Made by a program: the position numbers and the translations under genes. From contig NC_087065.1 in the NCBI RefSeq assembly GCF_963678635.1, positions 66,681,374 through 66,745,373 on the forward strand: a DNA stretch of 64,000 nt, written 5' to 3'. Shown here in pieces: positions 22,750-33,400 of this stretch. Within the stretch, counting starts at the first letter, position 1, and each line of letters begins with the position of its first letter. The notes below the pieces were generated by a model. That model ran no database searches. It worked only from the letters and a program-made list of their open reading frames with translations, and had not been told where the DNA came from. The DNA is from Symsagittifera roscoffensis (Eukaryota > Xenacoelomorpha > Acoela > Convolutidae).

Positions 22750-24089
22750 AATTAAGTAAACCCTACCCAAATCAAAAACAAATTGCAGAAAAACAAGATT
22801 TTAAAGGACAAAGCCTATATTTCAATCATAGAATCTCAATTGACACAAAAAGACCAATTTCACCATCCTAAGAAGGAAACTCATTTATAATGGTCTTTGT
22901 TGATGCCTTTACGCACTACGTAGCACTCAACCCAGAACCCCATTGTAAGGCTTATTATGCATATACAACACTCTACGAACATTGGATAGCTAAATTCGGA
23001 AACTCGGATTACCCGAAATACTAGTCACAGACAATGGCAATAAGTTTATTAACAACGAATTTATCACACTATGCCACTTATATAATATTAAACATAAACC
23101 ACGTAAATCTCATGCACCTTGGACAAATGGATTAGTCGAAGGTATGAACCGTTCATTACAAGAATATCTCAGATGTATCATTAATGGAAATGATACACGA
23201 AACACCGAATGGTCAACAGATGTAAAAGTATTCCCCTTATCCTATAATTCACAAATTACAACAACACTAGGAATGTCACCATACGAAATGGTATTTAACC
23301 AAAAACCACGAAAACCAATAATGTTCACAGCAAATGCCCATAAAAATACACAAGGTTATTGTCAACCAAATAAAGGTTCAATATGCTACAACTTACCATT
23401 ACATACCCAAGATAAAGACCACTTTCATCATCCACAAATTTTAAAATTAGCTTCCGGTACACATACCGAATGGAATTTTAATAGAGATAAAAAACACAAT
23501 TAAATTTATCAAAAAGTAACAAAAAATTGTTACAACGGAATAAAACATAAATAACCAAATCAAATCACGCTTCACACCAGCAACAGATTTAAAAATCGGA
23601 ACATTTGTTTTAATTCCAAACTTCTCAACACAAAAAGGAATATCCAAAAAATTACAACCACTCCGAAAAGGACCATATCAAATAATTGATAAACCCACTG
23701 ATGTAACCTACAAACTTACTGACTCAAGTGAAAAAGAAATTGTTCAGCATCGAATTATTCTATTACCCTATTACCCAAAAGAATATGCACTTCGTGAATT
23801 AACTCAATTATACTCCTTCACAGGTTTACAATCTGTTCAAAACAATTCAGATATTGAACAAACTCAAAACACTGACAAATATAAAAATCGAAAACTAACC
23901 CAACAAAAAGAATTAGTTGACGAAATATCTCCTAAACCAGAGACAAAAACATCTCAGAAAGAAAGAAAAAAAAAGAAAATGATAGAAAAATTTCTATCAC
24001 AGGATAGATAAAAAATAGAAATTTGAACACAGAGAATCATCACGACTTTGAAGTCAGCTACGAAAAACTTATAAAACCTTCATTCCACA
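22750..24089 (+). pseudogene. Integrase C-terminal two thirds and pol tail, E1 copy D
   Basis: It starts inside the zinc-binding region, just after the Cys pair of the other copy. The core has IDTKRPIS, TDNGNKF (23031) and LVEGMNRS (23132). 23144-23503 is open with LGMSPYEMVF, identical in protein to copy C. RKGPYQII near 23670 is the GPY/F module. A charged tail follows until the 764-bp deletion at 24090. The stop and frameshifts are those of copy C. Confidence 0.88.
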
Positions 24090-24612
24090 TGCTTTTGAAG
24101 AAAGACACGCACAGTTATCCGAACCATTAGAACCAGTTGTTCGCCACGCACCTTTGAGCAAACCACAATACGAACCAACATTTAACATAAACCGATCTTT
24201 ACAACAAGATCTTAACAGAGTAAGACACATTAGCCGAAATCAAAATACACTTGAAATAATTAGACAAATTATACATCCGAGACAAAACAGGAACTTTCAA
24301 ACTCCCAGAATTCATTTTAATATACTTCAATCACCAACACCAAATCCTTTAGATCTTTCTAGTAGCACACTACCAGATACTCCCCCAATTGCTTCACAAC
24401 AAAGCACTTCAAATAATCCATCAGACTACTTAGGTTCAACTCCCACATCAGAACAAATTCGAGAAAACCCTTTCAATCCCCCACTAACTACAGAACGTCC
24501 TCCATATTGGGCAACGAACAATATACAGAAACCTAACATCCAAATACTTCAACAAAATAGTCTCACACTAAAACTCGAAATTACAAAAAGACTAAATAAT
24601 ATTGTTCGATAG
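24090..24612 (+). pseudogene. ORFx remainder of E1 copy D
   Basis: The deletion joins pol-tail sequence to the middle of ORFx, so the hydrophobic N-terminus and the TATA stretch are gone. The remaining 152 codons from 24154 match copy C (SKPQYEPTFNIN to KRLNNIVR) with a few changes. It would have no start of its own. Function unknown. Confidence 0.55.
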
Positions 24613-24667
24613 ATAAATATAAATACGATAGATATACTGAAATTACAGTCGGATACAAAATTTTTTA

Positions 24668-27270
24668 TAACCCATGTTCAGGATTATCATAAACATGTAT
24701 AATCTTAAGATATTCAAATTTCAACACCTTCTTTTTCTTATTTTTCCCGAACCAAATAAAAAGCCTTCTCCTGGCACAGGACCTCAAGATTTACTAGTAA
24801 CACATTACGATTGTGAAGAAAACGAACAAAAATACTACATAAATATACTATAAATTAAGTAAAACAATGTGAATCCGAACCACAAGCTATAGAAACCACA
24901 AATATAATAGCTACGTTATACTCAAAAGCCCGAGAGACAACAATAACAGGATACAAAATCACGGCAATATTTTCCGAAAAGAAAGTACATTGTTCACAAG
25001 TCTCAAATAGTAATAAAAACAGATTAGACCACGAATCTTTCTACCAAAAAAACATCGAAAGATTATTACACCTCAGCCCTGAAGGTTGCAAAAACGAAAT
25101 TACAAGACTAAAACTAACACCAAATAAAGGCACAAACAGAAAACTTGTAAATTTTCAAATTTTTCCAGACTCACCACATCAAGCCGAACTTGAAAACACC
25201 AAGGTCATATACAAATAGATATCAAATTTCTCTTTCATGGAGCACATGGAAGATTAACTTATGATCTCAATGATAAAAATTGGATACCACCCATTGGATT
25301 AAATAATCCCTCAAACTGCAAAGCAGATACAAAAAATTAAGGATACCAAGAAATAATGTTTTCGTTTGGAAAGTACAACATGAAAAAGTACAACTTACAG
25401 TTGATTTAAAAGATGACACAATACCTTAAAAGGAATCAGACTCCTTTGCGAAAAGACCAGGGATACTGTGACCCAACAATACGCACACAAGCAACCATTG
25501 TATGGTTTCCCCAAGAAACCTGTAAAGTTTTTCAAGTAGCGAAAATACACGCTAGAATGAAAAATTTTCACGTAAATTATTTTATTGAATCAATCCCGTT
25601 TGAAGACGTAAGCCCTGACCAAATTAAACAAGGTAATTATAAATTTAGAAACATCCCCAACAAAAAGAATAAATTAACACGTTTGCAATTATACCCAGAA
25701 ACAGAACTTGCATGTAAATACAACAAAACACTTTACAAAACACAATATTCAGAAATTCTTGTCGAATACGAAAACGGTTTCGACATGAGTACAGAGAAAT
25801 TAATTATACACCAAATGGCTACATCCCACTCATATACTGATGAGAACTCATACATCTCAGTAAAATTTCAAAAGAATGCAGGAAGAACCGGTGGAAAAGT
25901 AAAACCACAAGATACAGAAAGTACAAGCTTACAAGAACTATCACTCAAGAACACCACATATTTTGGAGCAATTTAATATGACATATACTTAGACATGAAA
26001 TTAGATTACACGATAAGTAGAGTTTTTCAAGAAATGTCATTATCAGAACTAGAAACACGACACCAATTATGTGAACTCGAAAGTACGCAAATTCTACAAT
26101 CACTCGCACTAGCAGTTCTAAAAGTACCATATGCAGGATATTAATTATCCGGAAATAGGTCAAATTTCCTTGATTATGAAGGAAACATTTTATGGTTTTA
26201 CACTTGCACCAAAAAAGTATCACCTTTGTATGTTTTTGAAGATAAACGATGTTATAAAAGAATCACATTATTCTTCAAAAAAAAGTACTTTTTTTGATAC
26301 ACTTTCACGCAGAACTTATTTTAGGGGGTACAGCAGTCCCATATGGATCAGAAAATAACACAATGTTGTACAATTAAACCCCGACGAAGACAAATTCTAT
26401 CTACTCACACCATATCCAACATTAATGCAACCATTAAAAAAGTTTTCATCTGAAAGTTTTAGAGCTATTGCCCGCAACGCGAATATTGAATACAATCGAT
26501 CGGCATATAATCCAATTCATACATACAACACCACATTCGTACACAACAATTTCAAGAACTACTTACAAAATTGGACACAATACAACGACAATCAATAGAT
26601 CAGAATTTACTTAAACTTGCAGAAACGGCACGATTTTCAGACATTTACGCACAAGATTACAGCGGATTTTTTAAAGATATTAAAGGTTACATTTATTTAA
26701 ATGGCGAAAACCACAGGATATATCACCAATCAATTTTTTTAGTTTTTTTAAACCTGAAAAACGAATTTTTTGCCTTTCTAGGATGGCCCTATTACATCTT
26801 AGAAAGATTGATTATATTATACGCAATGTTTGATTTTATCGGATTTTTTCTCTCTATTGAAAGGAATCTATAACACATGCGCAATTAATACACAAGTAAA
26901 CCGACAAGCAAGAGTAGCGCGTATACATTTTGCAGGATTTTTTGGAACTTTCTCTACATCAATAAACGAAAAAATTTTAGAAGCAAAAATAAAAGAATAT
27001 AATACAAAAAAATTAACAACACCAAACACATATGACGAATCACAACACAAAACAAACGCATCACCCACAGCACCACAATTACCAAGTTTACATCATAATC
27101 ACCCATTATCACTAGTACCACGAAGTTTAGCACTCACAAATATTACAAGTTCAAGACCTAATTATATACAAAGCTCAATTCACCATATAGTAACACAACA
27201 ATCCCAAAGCGACGATACATATGATCAGATAATCGAACAGCCCCAAACCACAAATTTTCAATCACAGTAA
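24668..27270 (+). pseudogene. Envelope-like glycoprotein of E1 copy D, with membrane anchor
   Basis: This copy shows the general plan of env: signal-type start, ectodomain with YPETELAC and MATSHSYTDENS (25413-25976), a Cys-containing helical region (HQLCELES near 26060), a segment with CTKKVSPLYVFEDKRCY, then DIYAQDYSGFFKDI, a hydrophobic stretch of about 25 residues (GWPYYILERLIILY onward, 26782-26860) and a ~130-residue tail with GFFGTFSTS and SRPNYIQSS. It ends at TAA near 27270. The Cys-to-CY step after a helical region recalls class III (gB-like) glycoproteins, from memory and weakly. Stops and frameshifts make it dead. Confidence 0.75.
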
Positions 27271-27417
27271 AATCATTTTTTGTAGCCCACGATGAGCCGC
27301 AAAGTTGGATCCCTTCACCGCTCAATTTCCCCCAGCCAATCTCCAAAACCCAATTCCCAATATTCCACTTTTTGCTTTCCCGCCACCTTAACCACCCCAC
27401 ACTAACAAATCATCCGG

Positions 27418-29077
27418 CATGGATTCTGATGCTAACTCAGACATCACCGTTTTCCACACAATCTCCCATTTCGATAATTCAGTTTTAGAAACCCTGACGA
27501 ATTCGCAAATTCAGAACCCAGCCTATCTACATTTTCTCAACCCCCCCTTTCAATCCATTCACTCCCAAGCCAAAAATGAATCCCCCTATACCCTCTCTCA
27601 TATTTCCCAAGTTACACCAGCATTTTCCACTTTTACGAATGAACGCTCAAACAACAATTCCCCAGATGACACACAAATATCATACGAACTAAACAATCCA
27701 ATAACACTGCAACAACAATTAAAACACCCTAAAACCCTAACCATTCATCAATTAGCATCAACCATAACGTCATGAAACTCACCAAATTCCACACCTTCTT
27801 CAGATTACACCCCTTCTTTAGCCCAATTCTCAACATCAACTCAATCATCATCTAGTACTAACCGTGCTCACAGAACTTTCAAAAGAAAATTTTCCAATCA
27901 CCCGTTTCCCTCCAAACCCGGAATAGCACGAGACTACATAAAACATCCTGGCCATACAAATACTACCAAATTTCTTCAATTAGTTTTAGCATTCTTCCCT
28001 CAATATACATATACTCACTCCGACCCTAACATTGAACAGCCCAACAATGTCGATGAGCTTGTATTAATCCCTACACTCCATTGGACATCATATTATCGCT
28101 TCTCAAACCCACTTTGCTTACCACTCATTAACACACCGAAAGAAATAGAATAAAATAAAGATGACTTTTTCAGACTAACTACAGCACTAACACCTCGACA
28201 ATTCACACACGTAGGATACAAAAAATTATTAAAAATAATTACCGCACCCCGAGCTAACAAATATTCCATTGAACACTATGATCATATTATCATTCGACGT
28301 AACCAAGATCAATTCCTCGATGACGACCAGTTTGCTATCCCACAACTAACCGAAAAGTTTTTCATCCGAACACCTTAATTTTTCACGCTCAGTTCTATAG
28401 GTTAAAAAAATGATCAGATCATTTCAGAAGCACTTTGTGATACTCAAGCTTATGAATCATTTTATGAAAAATTTGAAACCTTTTCACTAACCTTCCACTT
28501 CCCTACACCCAAAGAACGTGATTTGCATTGTTCACACGACATCATGTTAAGAACTAAACAAACACATACTTACACTTACTAGAAATTTATACAAAATCAC
28601 TTCGACTTACATACACCATCACGACAACCCCATCATAGATATCACTTTAATAACTCATAACACACATCACCGTTTTTTCTTAATTTCACATATTGCATTA
28701 AAGATACTAACTTTCAAGGCATCCTTCGCAACTGTGATCCCATCACCCAGATGTATATATTCTTTCCCCCAACTAAAACTTTCAATGTAGAAGAATCCCG
28801 ACCACTAATTGTCCCGCACGAAAACATTCAACCTGTCGAAGTTTCAATTTTAGAATTTATACACAATACTAAAAATAATCACAAGCTTTTTAACCTAATC
28901 TAAAACACACCTTACAAATTTTTCATTGGCACTGAAAAACTAAAAACGATTAAAACACTCCAATTACTTTGGCCACTACTTCAGACAAAAAACATCATTC
29001 ACATGTTAGCAAAGCTACTAATCACATCTGATGCCATCCACGAAGTTTTTCCCCATGGATTCTTTCCCGATTATTAG
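27418..29077 (+). pseudogene. acc (long frame after env), E1 copy D
   Basis: ATG at 27418 (MDSDANSDITVFHTIS). The first 118 codons are rich in Ser, Thr, Pro, Gln and Asn; a stop follows at 27773. The frame then continues with TNRAHRTFKRKFSNHPF (basic), FFPQYTYTHSDPN, LTPRQFTHVGYKK, QFLDDDQFAIPQL, KERDLHCSHDI, LRNCDPITQMY, and ends near GFFPDY at about 29077. Stops are at about 28149, 28375, 28405 and 28580, and a frameshift is possible. The length suggests ~540 codons. No family is recognised. Copies B and E have the same protein, so it is part of E1. Confidence 0.6.
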
Positions 29078-29800
29078 TAATTATGAATTGCATAAATTAA
29101 AAATTAACAAATTTGAAAAATAGCTAACCATTCTATATTAAATGTTCGTTCTTTTTCTTCAGCCTTCAGATCATGATCGTCTACAAACACAAAAATCAAA
29201 TAAAAATTCCAAACTTTTTCATTATTTATAGACTTCTATTAACAAACCGCACTGAATGATGCAATAAAATTTTTTCCTAACAGTAGTAAATCAATATCTA
29301 AATTCTTTCCCTCAATGTAGTAATTCTAAAATACAATGAAAATATATTTAAAATTTAAATCCCCACAGTGCAGTAAATTTAAAAGTTCCAGTAGTAATTT
29401 TATACAAATGAAAGCAGTACTAAAATTTTGAAAGACGATTCTTTCTAAATTTCACAAGCACACAAATTCTATCCAAACTCGCACTGCTCGCCCACGACGA
29501 ATTGTTCAAAATAATGATTTTCAAGTTTTAACTTTCACTAATACCAACTCAAACAAGTATTAACAAGTTTCAAACTTTCTTTTAACCCGGTTGGAAAGGA
29601 ATTATATAATAATCCAAACTAACCAATGCAGCTGACTAAACACCATAAACCACAAACTAACCAATGCAGCTGACTAAACACCATAAACCATAAACTAACT
29701 TATTCTTTTGAAGACTATTGATAAGTCTAAAAAAGAAATCATAAAACACCAAAAAGTCGTAAGACAAACCCAAACCAAACATTTTGATTTCTGAGAAAAG
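29078..29800. other. Non-coding 3' region of E1 copy D (LTR not resolved)
   Basis: No frame is supported. A near-identical stretch follows acc in copy E (40075-40830), so it belongs to the duplicated block, and the 3' LTR of E1 should be in or near it. I could not find its ends: no polypurine tract or TG/CA pair stood out, and it has no counterpart upstream of gag in copy F. A TATATAATAA spot lies near 29602. Confidence 0.5.
29616..29691 (+). repeat. 38-bp sequence repeated twice
   Basis: AAACTAACCAATGCAGCTGA and the following 18 bases occur at 29616-29653 and again at 29654-29691. The second block of the locus (40610 onward) has one unit and then different sequence, so this is a local change. 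Confidence 0.85.
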
Positions 29801-29892
29801 GACACAAATAAAACAACAAAAGGAAAAACCAGTAACAAACACTAAAGCAGACTTAATAATAATCTAACGAAAAAGTTGAAAAATTTGATTTT

Positions 29893-30704
29893 GTGGAGCA
29901 ATTCACCCAGGAACGCCAGAACACAAAATGGAGATTCAAGTTGATTACTAATGTTACAATTTTTGCTGCTTTGCTGAAAAATTTCCAAATGGGATGTCAG
30001 GACTCTGTTTTACCCGAGTCCTTAAAACGACATACGCAAGTGAACTGCCTTTTATCTAACAAAAACAAGGACCATACAAAGATCATTTGGGTCTTTTCCG
30101 TGCTTTGGCCATGTACATGAAAGGACATAATGATCTCGACTCTCACACTTCCAGATACTTTATAGAATTTGTATCAAAGTCTGGTCATGATCCTAAAATT
30201 TTCGTGGAGTTTCAGTGGAAGACTTACCTGTTGTCGAGGAAATTGTTCGAAGGAACATCTTTATATACGATTCCGATATCCAAGAAGGAGAAGATGTAGG
30301 TGAGCTAGCTCAACAAAGTATTGGAAGATTTGATAAACAGTCAAGTTACTGCAATGTAACAACATATTTTTCAAAAAAATGGTATACATCGTATTTTTAA
30401 GGGCTTTCGATGCCCTAGCTGTGACATTTTCTTTAATAAATCCGACAATTTTAACAAACATCTTCTAAGATGCAAGGACCGAGTGAAAATTTTTACCCAA
30501 AGACCGTGTATGAGCTTCGAGAAACCTTGTTTCTGAGAATCAAGCTTTTCAATAATCTAGCATTTTTCGATTTTGAGTCGATTTGTGTTCCTACCGAGGA
30601 ACTAAAAAAAGACAAAAACTACTACCTGGATCGGAAAACATGTACTATTTTCAGTATCTATATCATCAAATCTGAATGATGAACCCAACTTGATTATAGG
30701 TTTT
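29893..30704 (+). pseudogene. Family B DNA polymerase, N-terminal part (locus copy 1)
   Basis: An old polymerase of the kind carried by Polinton/Maverick-like elements. The start is FVEQFTQERQNTKWRFKL (29893). A C-X2-C-X12-H-X3-C zinc finger is recognisable by comparison with 41429-41490 (here CPSC appears in a shifted frame near 30409). Then KTVYELRETLF and the exonuclease motif FDFESI (near 30568), with its Asp and Glu intact. TWIGKHV has become a frameshifted GSENM reading. It ends near 30704, where the sequence switches to G2 gag in antisense. Stops and frameshifts are many. Confidence 0.75.
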
Positions 30705-30997
30705 GTAAACACAAGTTCGAGATAATTACACAAATACAAGTTCGAGATAAGCGTTTGCTCTGACGCCAGACGATCTTTTCCGTCTACCTCCTCCGGTAGT
30801 GCTGTAACCTGCCCTGCGGTTAACGTACTGGCATAATAGAAGTTCTTCGGATTTAGGCTATGTTTGGCCACCATTCCCCATTGAAAACGATTAAACCAAA
30901 ACTCCCATAGCATTGGTGGCGCTGCTAACGTCGAGGGCCAAAACGATGTAATCACCAGTGGGTCCCCCCCCCCCACTTTGGCCTGCTGGCTGCGCCA
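30705..30997 (-). pseudogene. G2 gag N-terminal fragment left of the LTR
   Basis: Read on the minus strand from 30998 it has MAQPAGQSGG, then SFWPSTLAAPPMLWEFW and SLNPKNFYYASTL, as in the other gag copies. An 11-C run at 30964-30974 (plus strand) shifts the frame. It belongs to a second G2 element that shared the LTR at 30998-31215. The rest of that element is gone, and it is joined to the polymerase near 30704 next to a repeated ACAAGTTCGAGATAA. So the LTR serves two elements. Confidence 0.85.
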
Positions 30998-31215
30998 TGT
31001 GAAAATACGGTTTCGATAGTTTGAATTGTTTTAGTAAGATAAGTAACCGTGTGATAGAAAGTTAGTCGGAGACAATAAATTGGCGGTCAACCGAAGGTGA
31101 CAGACAAACTCCGAAGGTTAAATACTAGTTAGCGCCAGACAGATAAATGAATTAAGTAGCACAACTAGAAATGGAACTGGAATTGAGACATGAACCAAAT
31201 TTAGATACTATGACA
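30998..31215 (-). repeat. G2 LTR, left LTR of copy G2-1
   Basis: 218 bp, minus-strand form TGTCATAG...TTTTCACA. It is the 3' LTR of G2-1 (right of it the minus-strand polypurine tract CAAGGAGGGAAA) and also the 5' LTR of the gag fragment on its left, with the primer-binding site TGGCGCAGCCAGC next to it. It differs by about ten bases from the LTR at 35830. Confidence 0.9.
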
Positions 31216-31520
31216 TTTCCCTCCTTGTAAAAATTAATGACTTTAATTAACGTATCCACTGCAATTCTGTTATCAATAAATCAACAAGGTTAATAATGAG
31301 TTTTAACTATCAATGTTGTCATCAACAAATCAATAAGGTTAATAACGGGTTTCAACTAAGTTTTAGCAATCCACTATGACAACATTTTAAAACATAAACT
31401 TTTAGTTTTTGCCGCTGCACGGCATGCCCTCTCCCTGGACCTCCTCATGTAATAAAGTTTTCTACTCCTTTTTTTTCTTCATTTCGCTCCTGACTTATCC
31501 GCCTTTTGAATAGTATCAAT
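31216..31520 (-). other. G2-1 3' untranslated region and polypurine tract
   Basis: The minus-strand polypurine tract (AAGGAGGGAAA) directly precedes the LTR. Right of it are ~300 bp without a frame, including a near-repeated AATCAA(C/T)AAGGTTAAT motif at 31280-31345. Similar regions are at 43233-43560 and 49079-49400. Confidence 0.7.
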
Positions 31521-32585
31521 CATCATCGCTCCCATCTTCATAACTGCTGTTCGTTTTCTGCCCGATCGTCTTGAACTGGTTTTGTCCAAGGAACTCGCCG
31601 AATCTTGGCTCGAATAGGAAACAAGTCGTTGTTTCCGACCACGCTTTTTTCACCCGGTTGCTGGAATCTGTTCTGCCTTGCGCTCCACCTCCTGTGGTAT
31701 ATTTCTTTCGGTGTCTTCCTTCCTTCGGTTAGCTTCGATTTCTTGTTCGCGTGCCATCGTGTATCTTGTTGCCGTTTCATAATTGCCAGGTCGAATTTTG
31801 ATAATTTCTGGTTGTTCTTGGTCCTGTCCCCCACTAGACGATCCTTGTCTCTCCCTTTCAGCATCTGCCCCCTTAGTTGTCGGATCAACAGCCGGTTTAG
31901 TTGAGATGAGCGGTAAATAGTCCTCTTCTTCTGATTCCGAATCCTCCGAGGTTTTCAAAATTTGTAATCTTGAGCGGTTTCCCATGGTGCGGTGAGAGGT
32001 TCCCATGGTGCGTTTTGAGCTGCTTTGTTGACTACTACTTGCTAGTAGCTTCCGTTTGAGGTCCCGCGGCGTTGGTGGTGCAGCGATTTGTCCCGGCGCC
32101 AGTTTTTTCGCAATTTTTGCCTTCTTGAGTGCTACTACTGATTTTCTAAGCACAGCACCATTACTCATTTTAATATTATGATAACTTTGATTAACTATAC
32201 TGGATTGTAGTGGTTTATACCTATTCAAATTCCTCTCCCCGGTCTTCTGCATTACAACTGCCGGCGGTACTTCAGCCGGTTCATTCGGTGCCCGCACAAT
32301 TCCAGGCTCACCATCCTGGTTAGCAGCTGGGTCCTCAGCCAGTTTCATTGTTTTTCCAGTTTTCCAGTCGTAATCTGTATCCCCAGTTCGTATCCATTGG
32401 CTCCGGCATTGCTTGGGCGTTTGGGTCTTGTTCATCTAAACAGGCAGATTTTGAACGTATTACATTTCCCCAATTTAGATTCTATAATGACGGCTTTTTG
32501 GTCAAGTTTCTGAGAACCGTGTTAGCTTCCCGATCGTGGAGCACTTCAAACGGTGTTATTTTGAGGGTGGCGTTTTTGGCAAATC
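31521..32585 (-). pseudogene. Charged pol tail, G2-1
   Basis: A 261-codon frame (31650-32435, minus) is open and hydrophilic. It has TIKMSNGAVLRKS-like marks and TPRDLKRKLLASSS, then an acidic stretch (EDSESEEEDYLPLIS), RPGNYETATRYT and a basic Arg/Glu end. It follows integrase and so is a long C-terminal extension of pol. The acidic part is in a different frame in G2-2, so one of the copies has a frameshift. No domain is recognised. Confidence 0.7.
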
Positions 32586-33400
32586 TTAAGGCACCGAGGG
32601 CTCCTTCATCCATCCAATCCAAAGGTTCCGGTTTATCCTCCCGGGCGTAAGTAATGATTTCTTGATGCTGCTAATCGTGCGTTCGACACATACTGTTGCC
32701 CTATGATCATTAACTGGCGAGATGAGCACTTCAATTCCCTCTTTATGACAGAATGACCGAACCTCCTTGGACATAAAGTTTGTTCCTTGGTCAACTCGAA
32801 TTTATCGCGGAACTCCGTGGGCAACAATGTAAGCTTTTAGAAATTTAATAATTTTATCCGACCGGTTCGAGTTACAGACCATCGCCGATGGCCAACGGGA
32901 AAATCGATGCACCGCTACCAAAACATACTTTTTAGACTCCTTTAAGTAGTTAATTGGCCCCCAAAAGTCCAGTTGAACCGACTCATTCGGTTCTTTAGGC
33001 TTAGGTATTTTCCCTATATCCCCTTTTGAACACATATTTTTCAAAATCTTACCAGCTAATGTGCATTTTGGACAATTTCCGGCATTCGTTGCTATGCTAC
33101 GGAACATGTACGGGTAACAGATGTCTTTGGCCGCGTTATATATACTCGATTTTCCGTGGTGATAGTAATGCAACCTATTGTTCACCGCCGCTTGCAAGTT
33201 GTTAGGGATAACTAGCCTCTCGTCCATCCACAGGCATCCGTCTTTTTCGTGAAAATCCTGAGTATACTGTGCATAGTACTTACTCATCGCTGCAATTGTT
33301 GAATGTAACTGAGGGTCTTTCCATTTAATCATTTCGATAATGGCTTGTAATTGTGGATCGGAATTATATTTCATCGCTTCTACTAATGCTGGGGTGTCGT
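32586..33400 (-). pseudogene. Integrase of G2-1
   Basis: The zinc-binding part is near 33060-33190: HYYHHGKSSIYN and CPKCTLAGK. The core has VQLDFWGPINY (Asp, near 32965) and then, at 32795, VDQGTNF with Gln intact (stops in the other two copies), and CVERTISS (Glu, near 32685). The frame breaks around 32800. It matches Ty3/gypsy integrase by the HHCC and D,D-35-E order. Inactive. Confidence 0.88.

Larger units (their letters stand above)
18776..25960 (+). repeat. 3974-bp tandem duplication (copies C and D)
   Basis: 18776 onward and 22750 onward align at a constant offset of 3974 and are nearly identical over integrase, ORFx and env. The second copy lacks 764 bp (20117-20880 of the first), joined at CCACAT/GCTTTT with a 2-base overlap. 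The break point at 22749 joins env (CACCACT) to integrase (AATTAAG) with almost no homology. Few substitutions separate the copies, so this is the youngest event among the E1 pieces. Confidence 0.92.
22750..29800 (+). mobile_element. E1 copy D: integrase to acc and 3' region
   Basis: Holds the second half of integrase, the pol tail, the shortened ORFx, env including the transmembrane part, acc, and about 700 bp of non-coding sequence before the polymerase locus. The right boundary lies before ~29810, where sequence also found at 46676 without E1 begins. It is homologous to copy E (36501-40830), which sits at the same place upstream of the second polymerase copy. Confidence 0.85.

Noticed and set aside
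29078-29800. 3' LTR of E1
   Set aside because: Position fits, but no TG/CA pair, polypurine tract or second LTR copy could be shown, and the stretch does not match the region before gag in copy F.
31605-31904. Plus-strand open frame of ~100 codons opposite the G2 pol tail
   Set aside because: Composition mirrors the minus-strand coding sequence; it recurs only because the G2 tail recurs.
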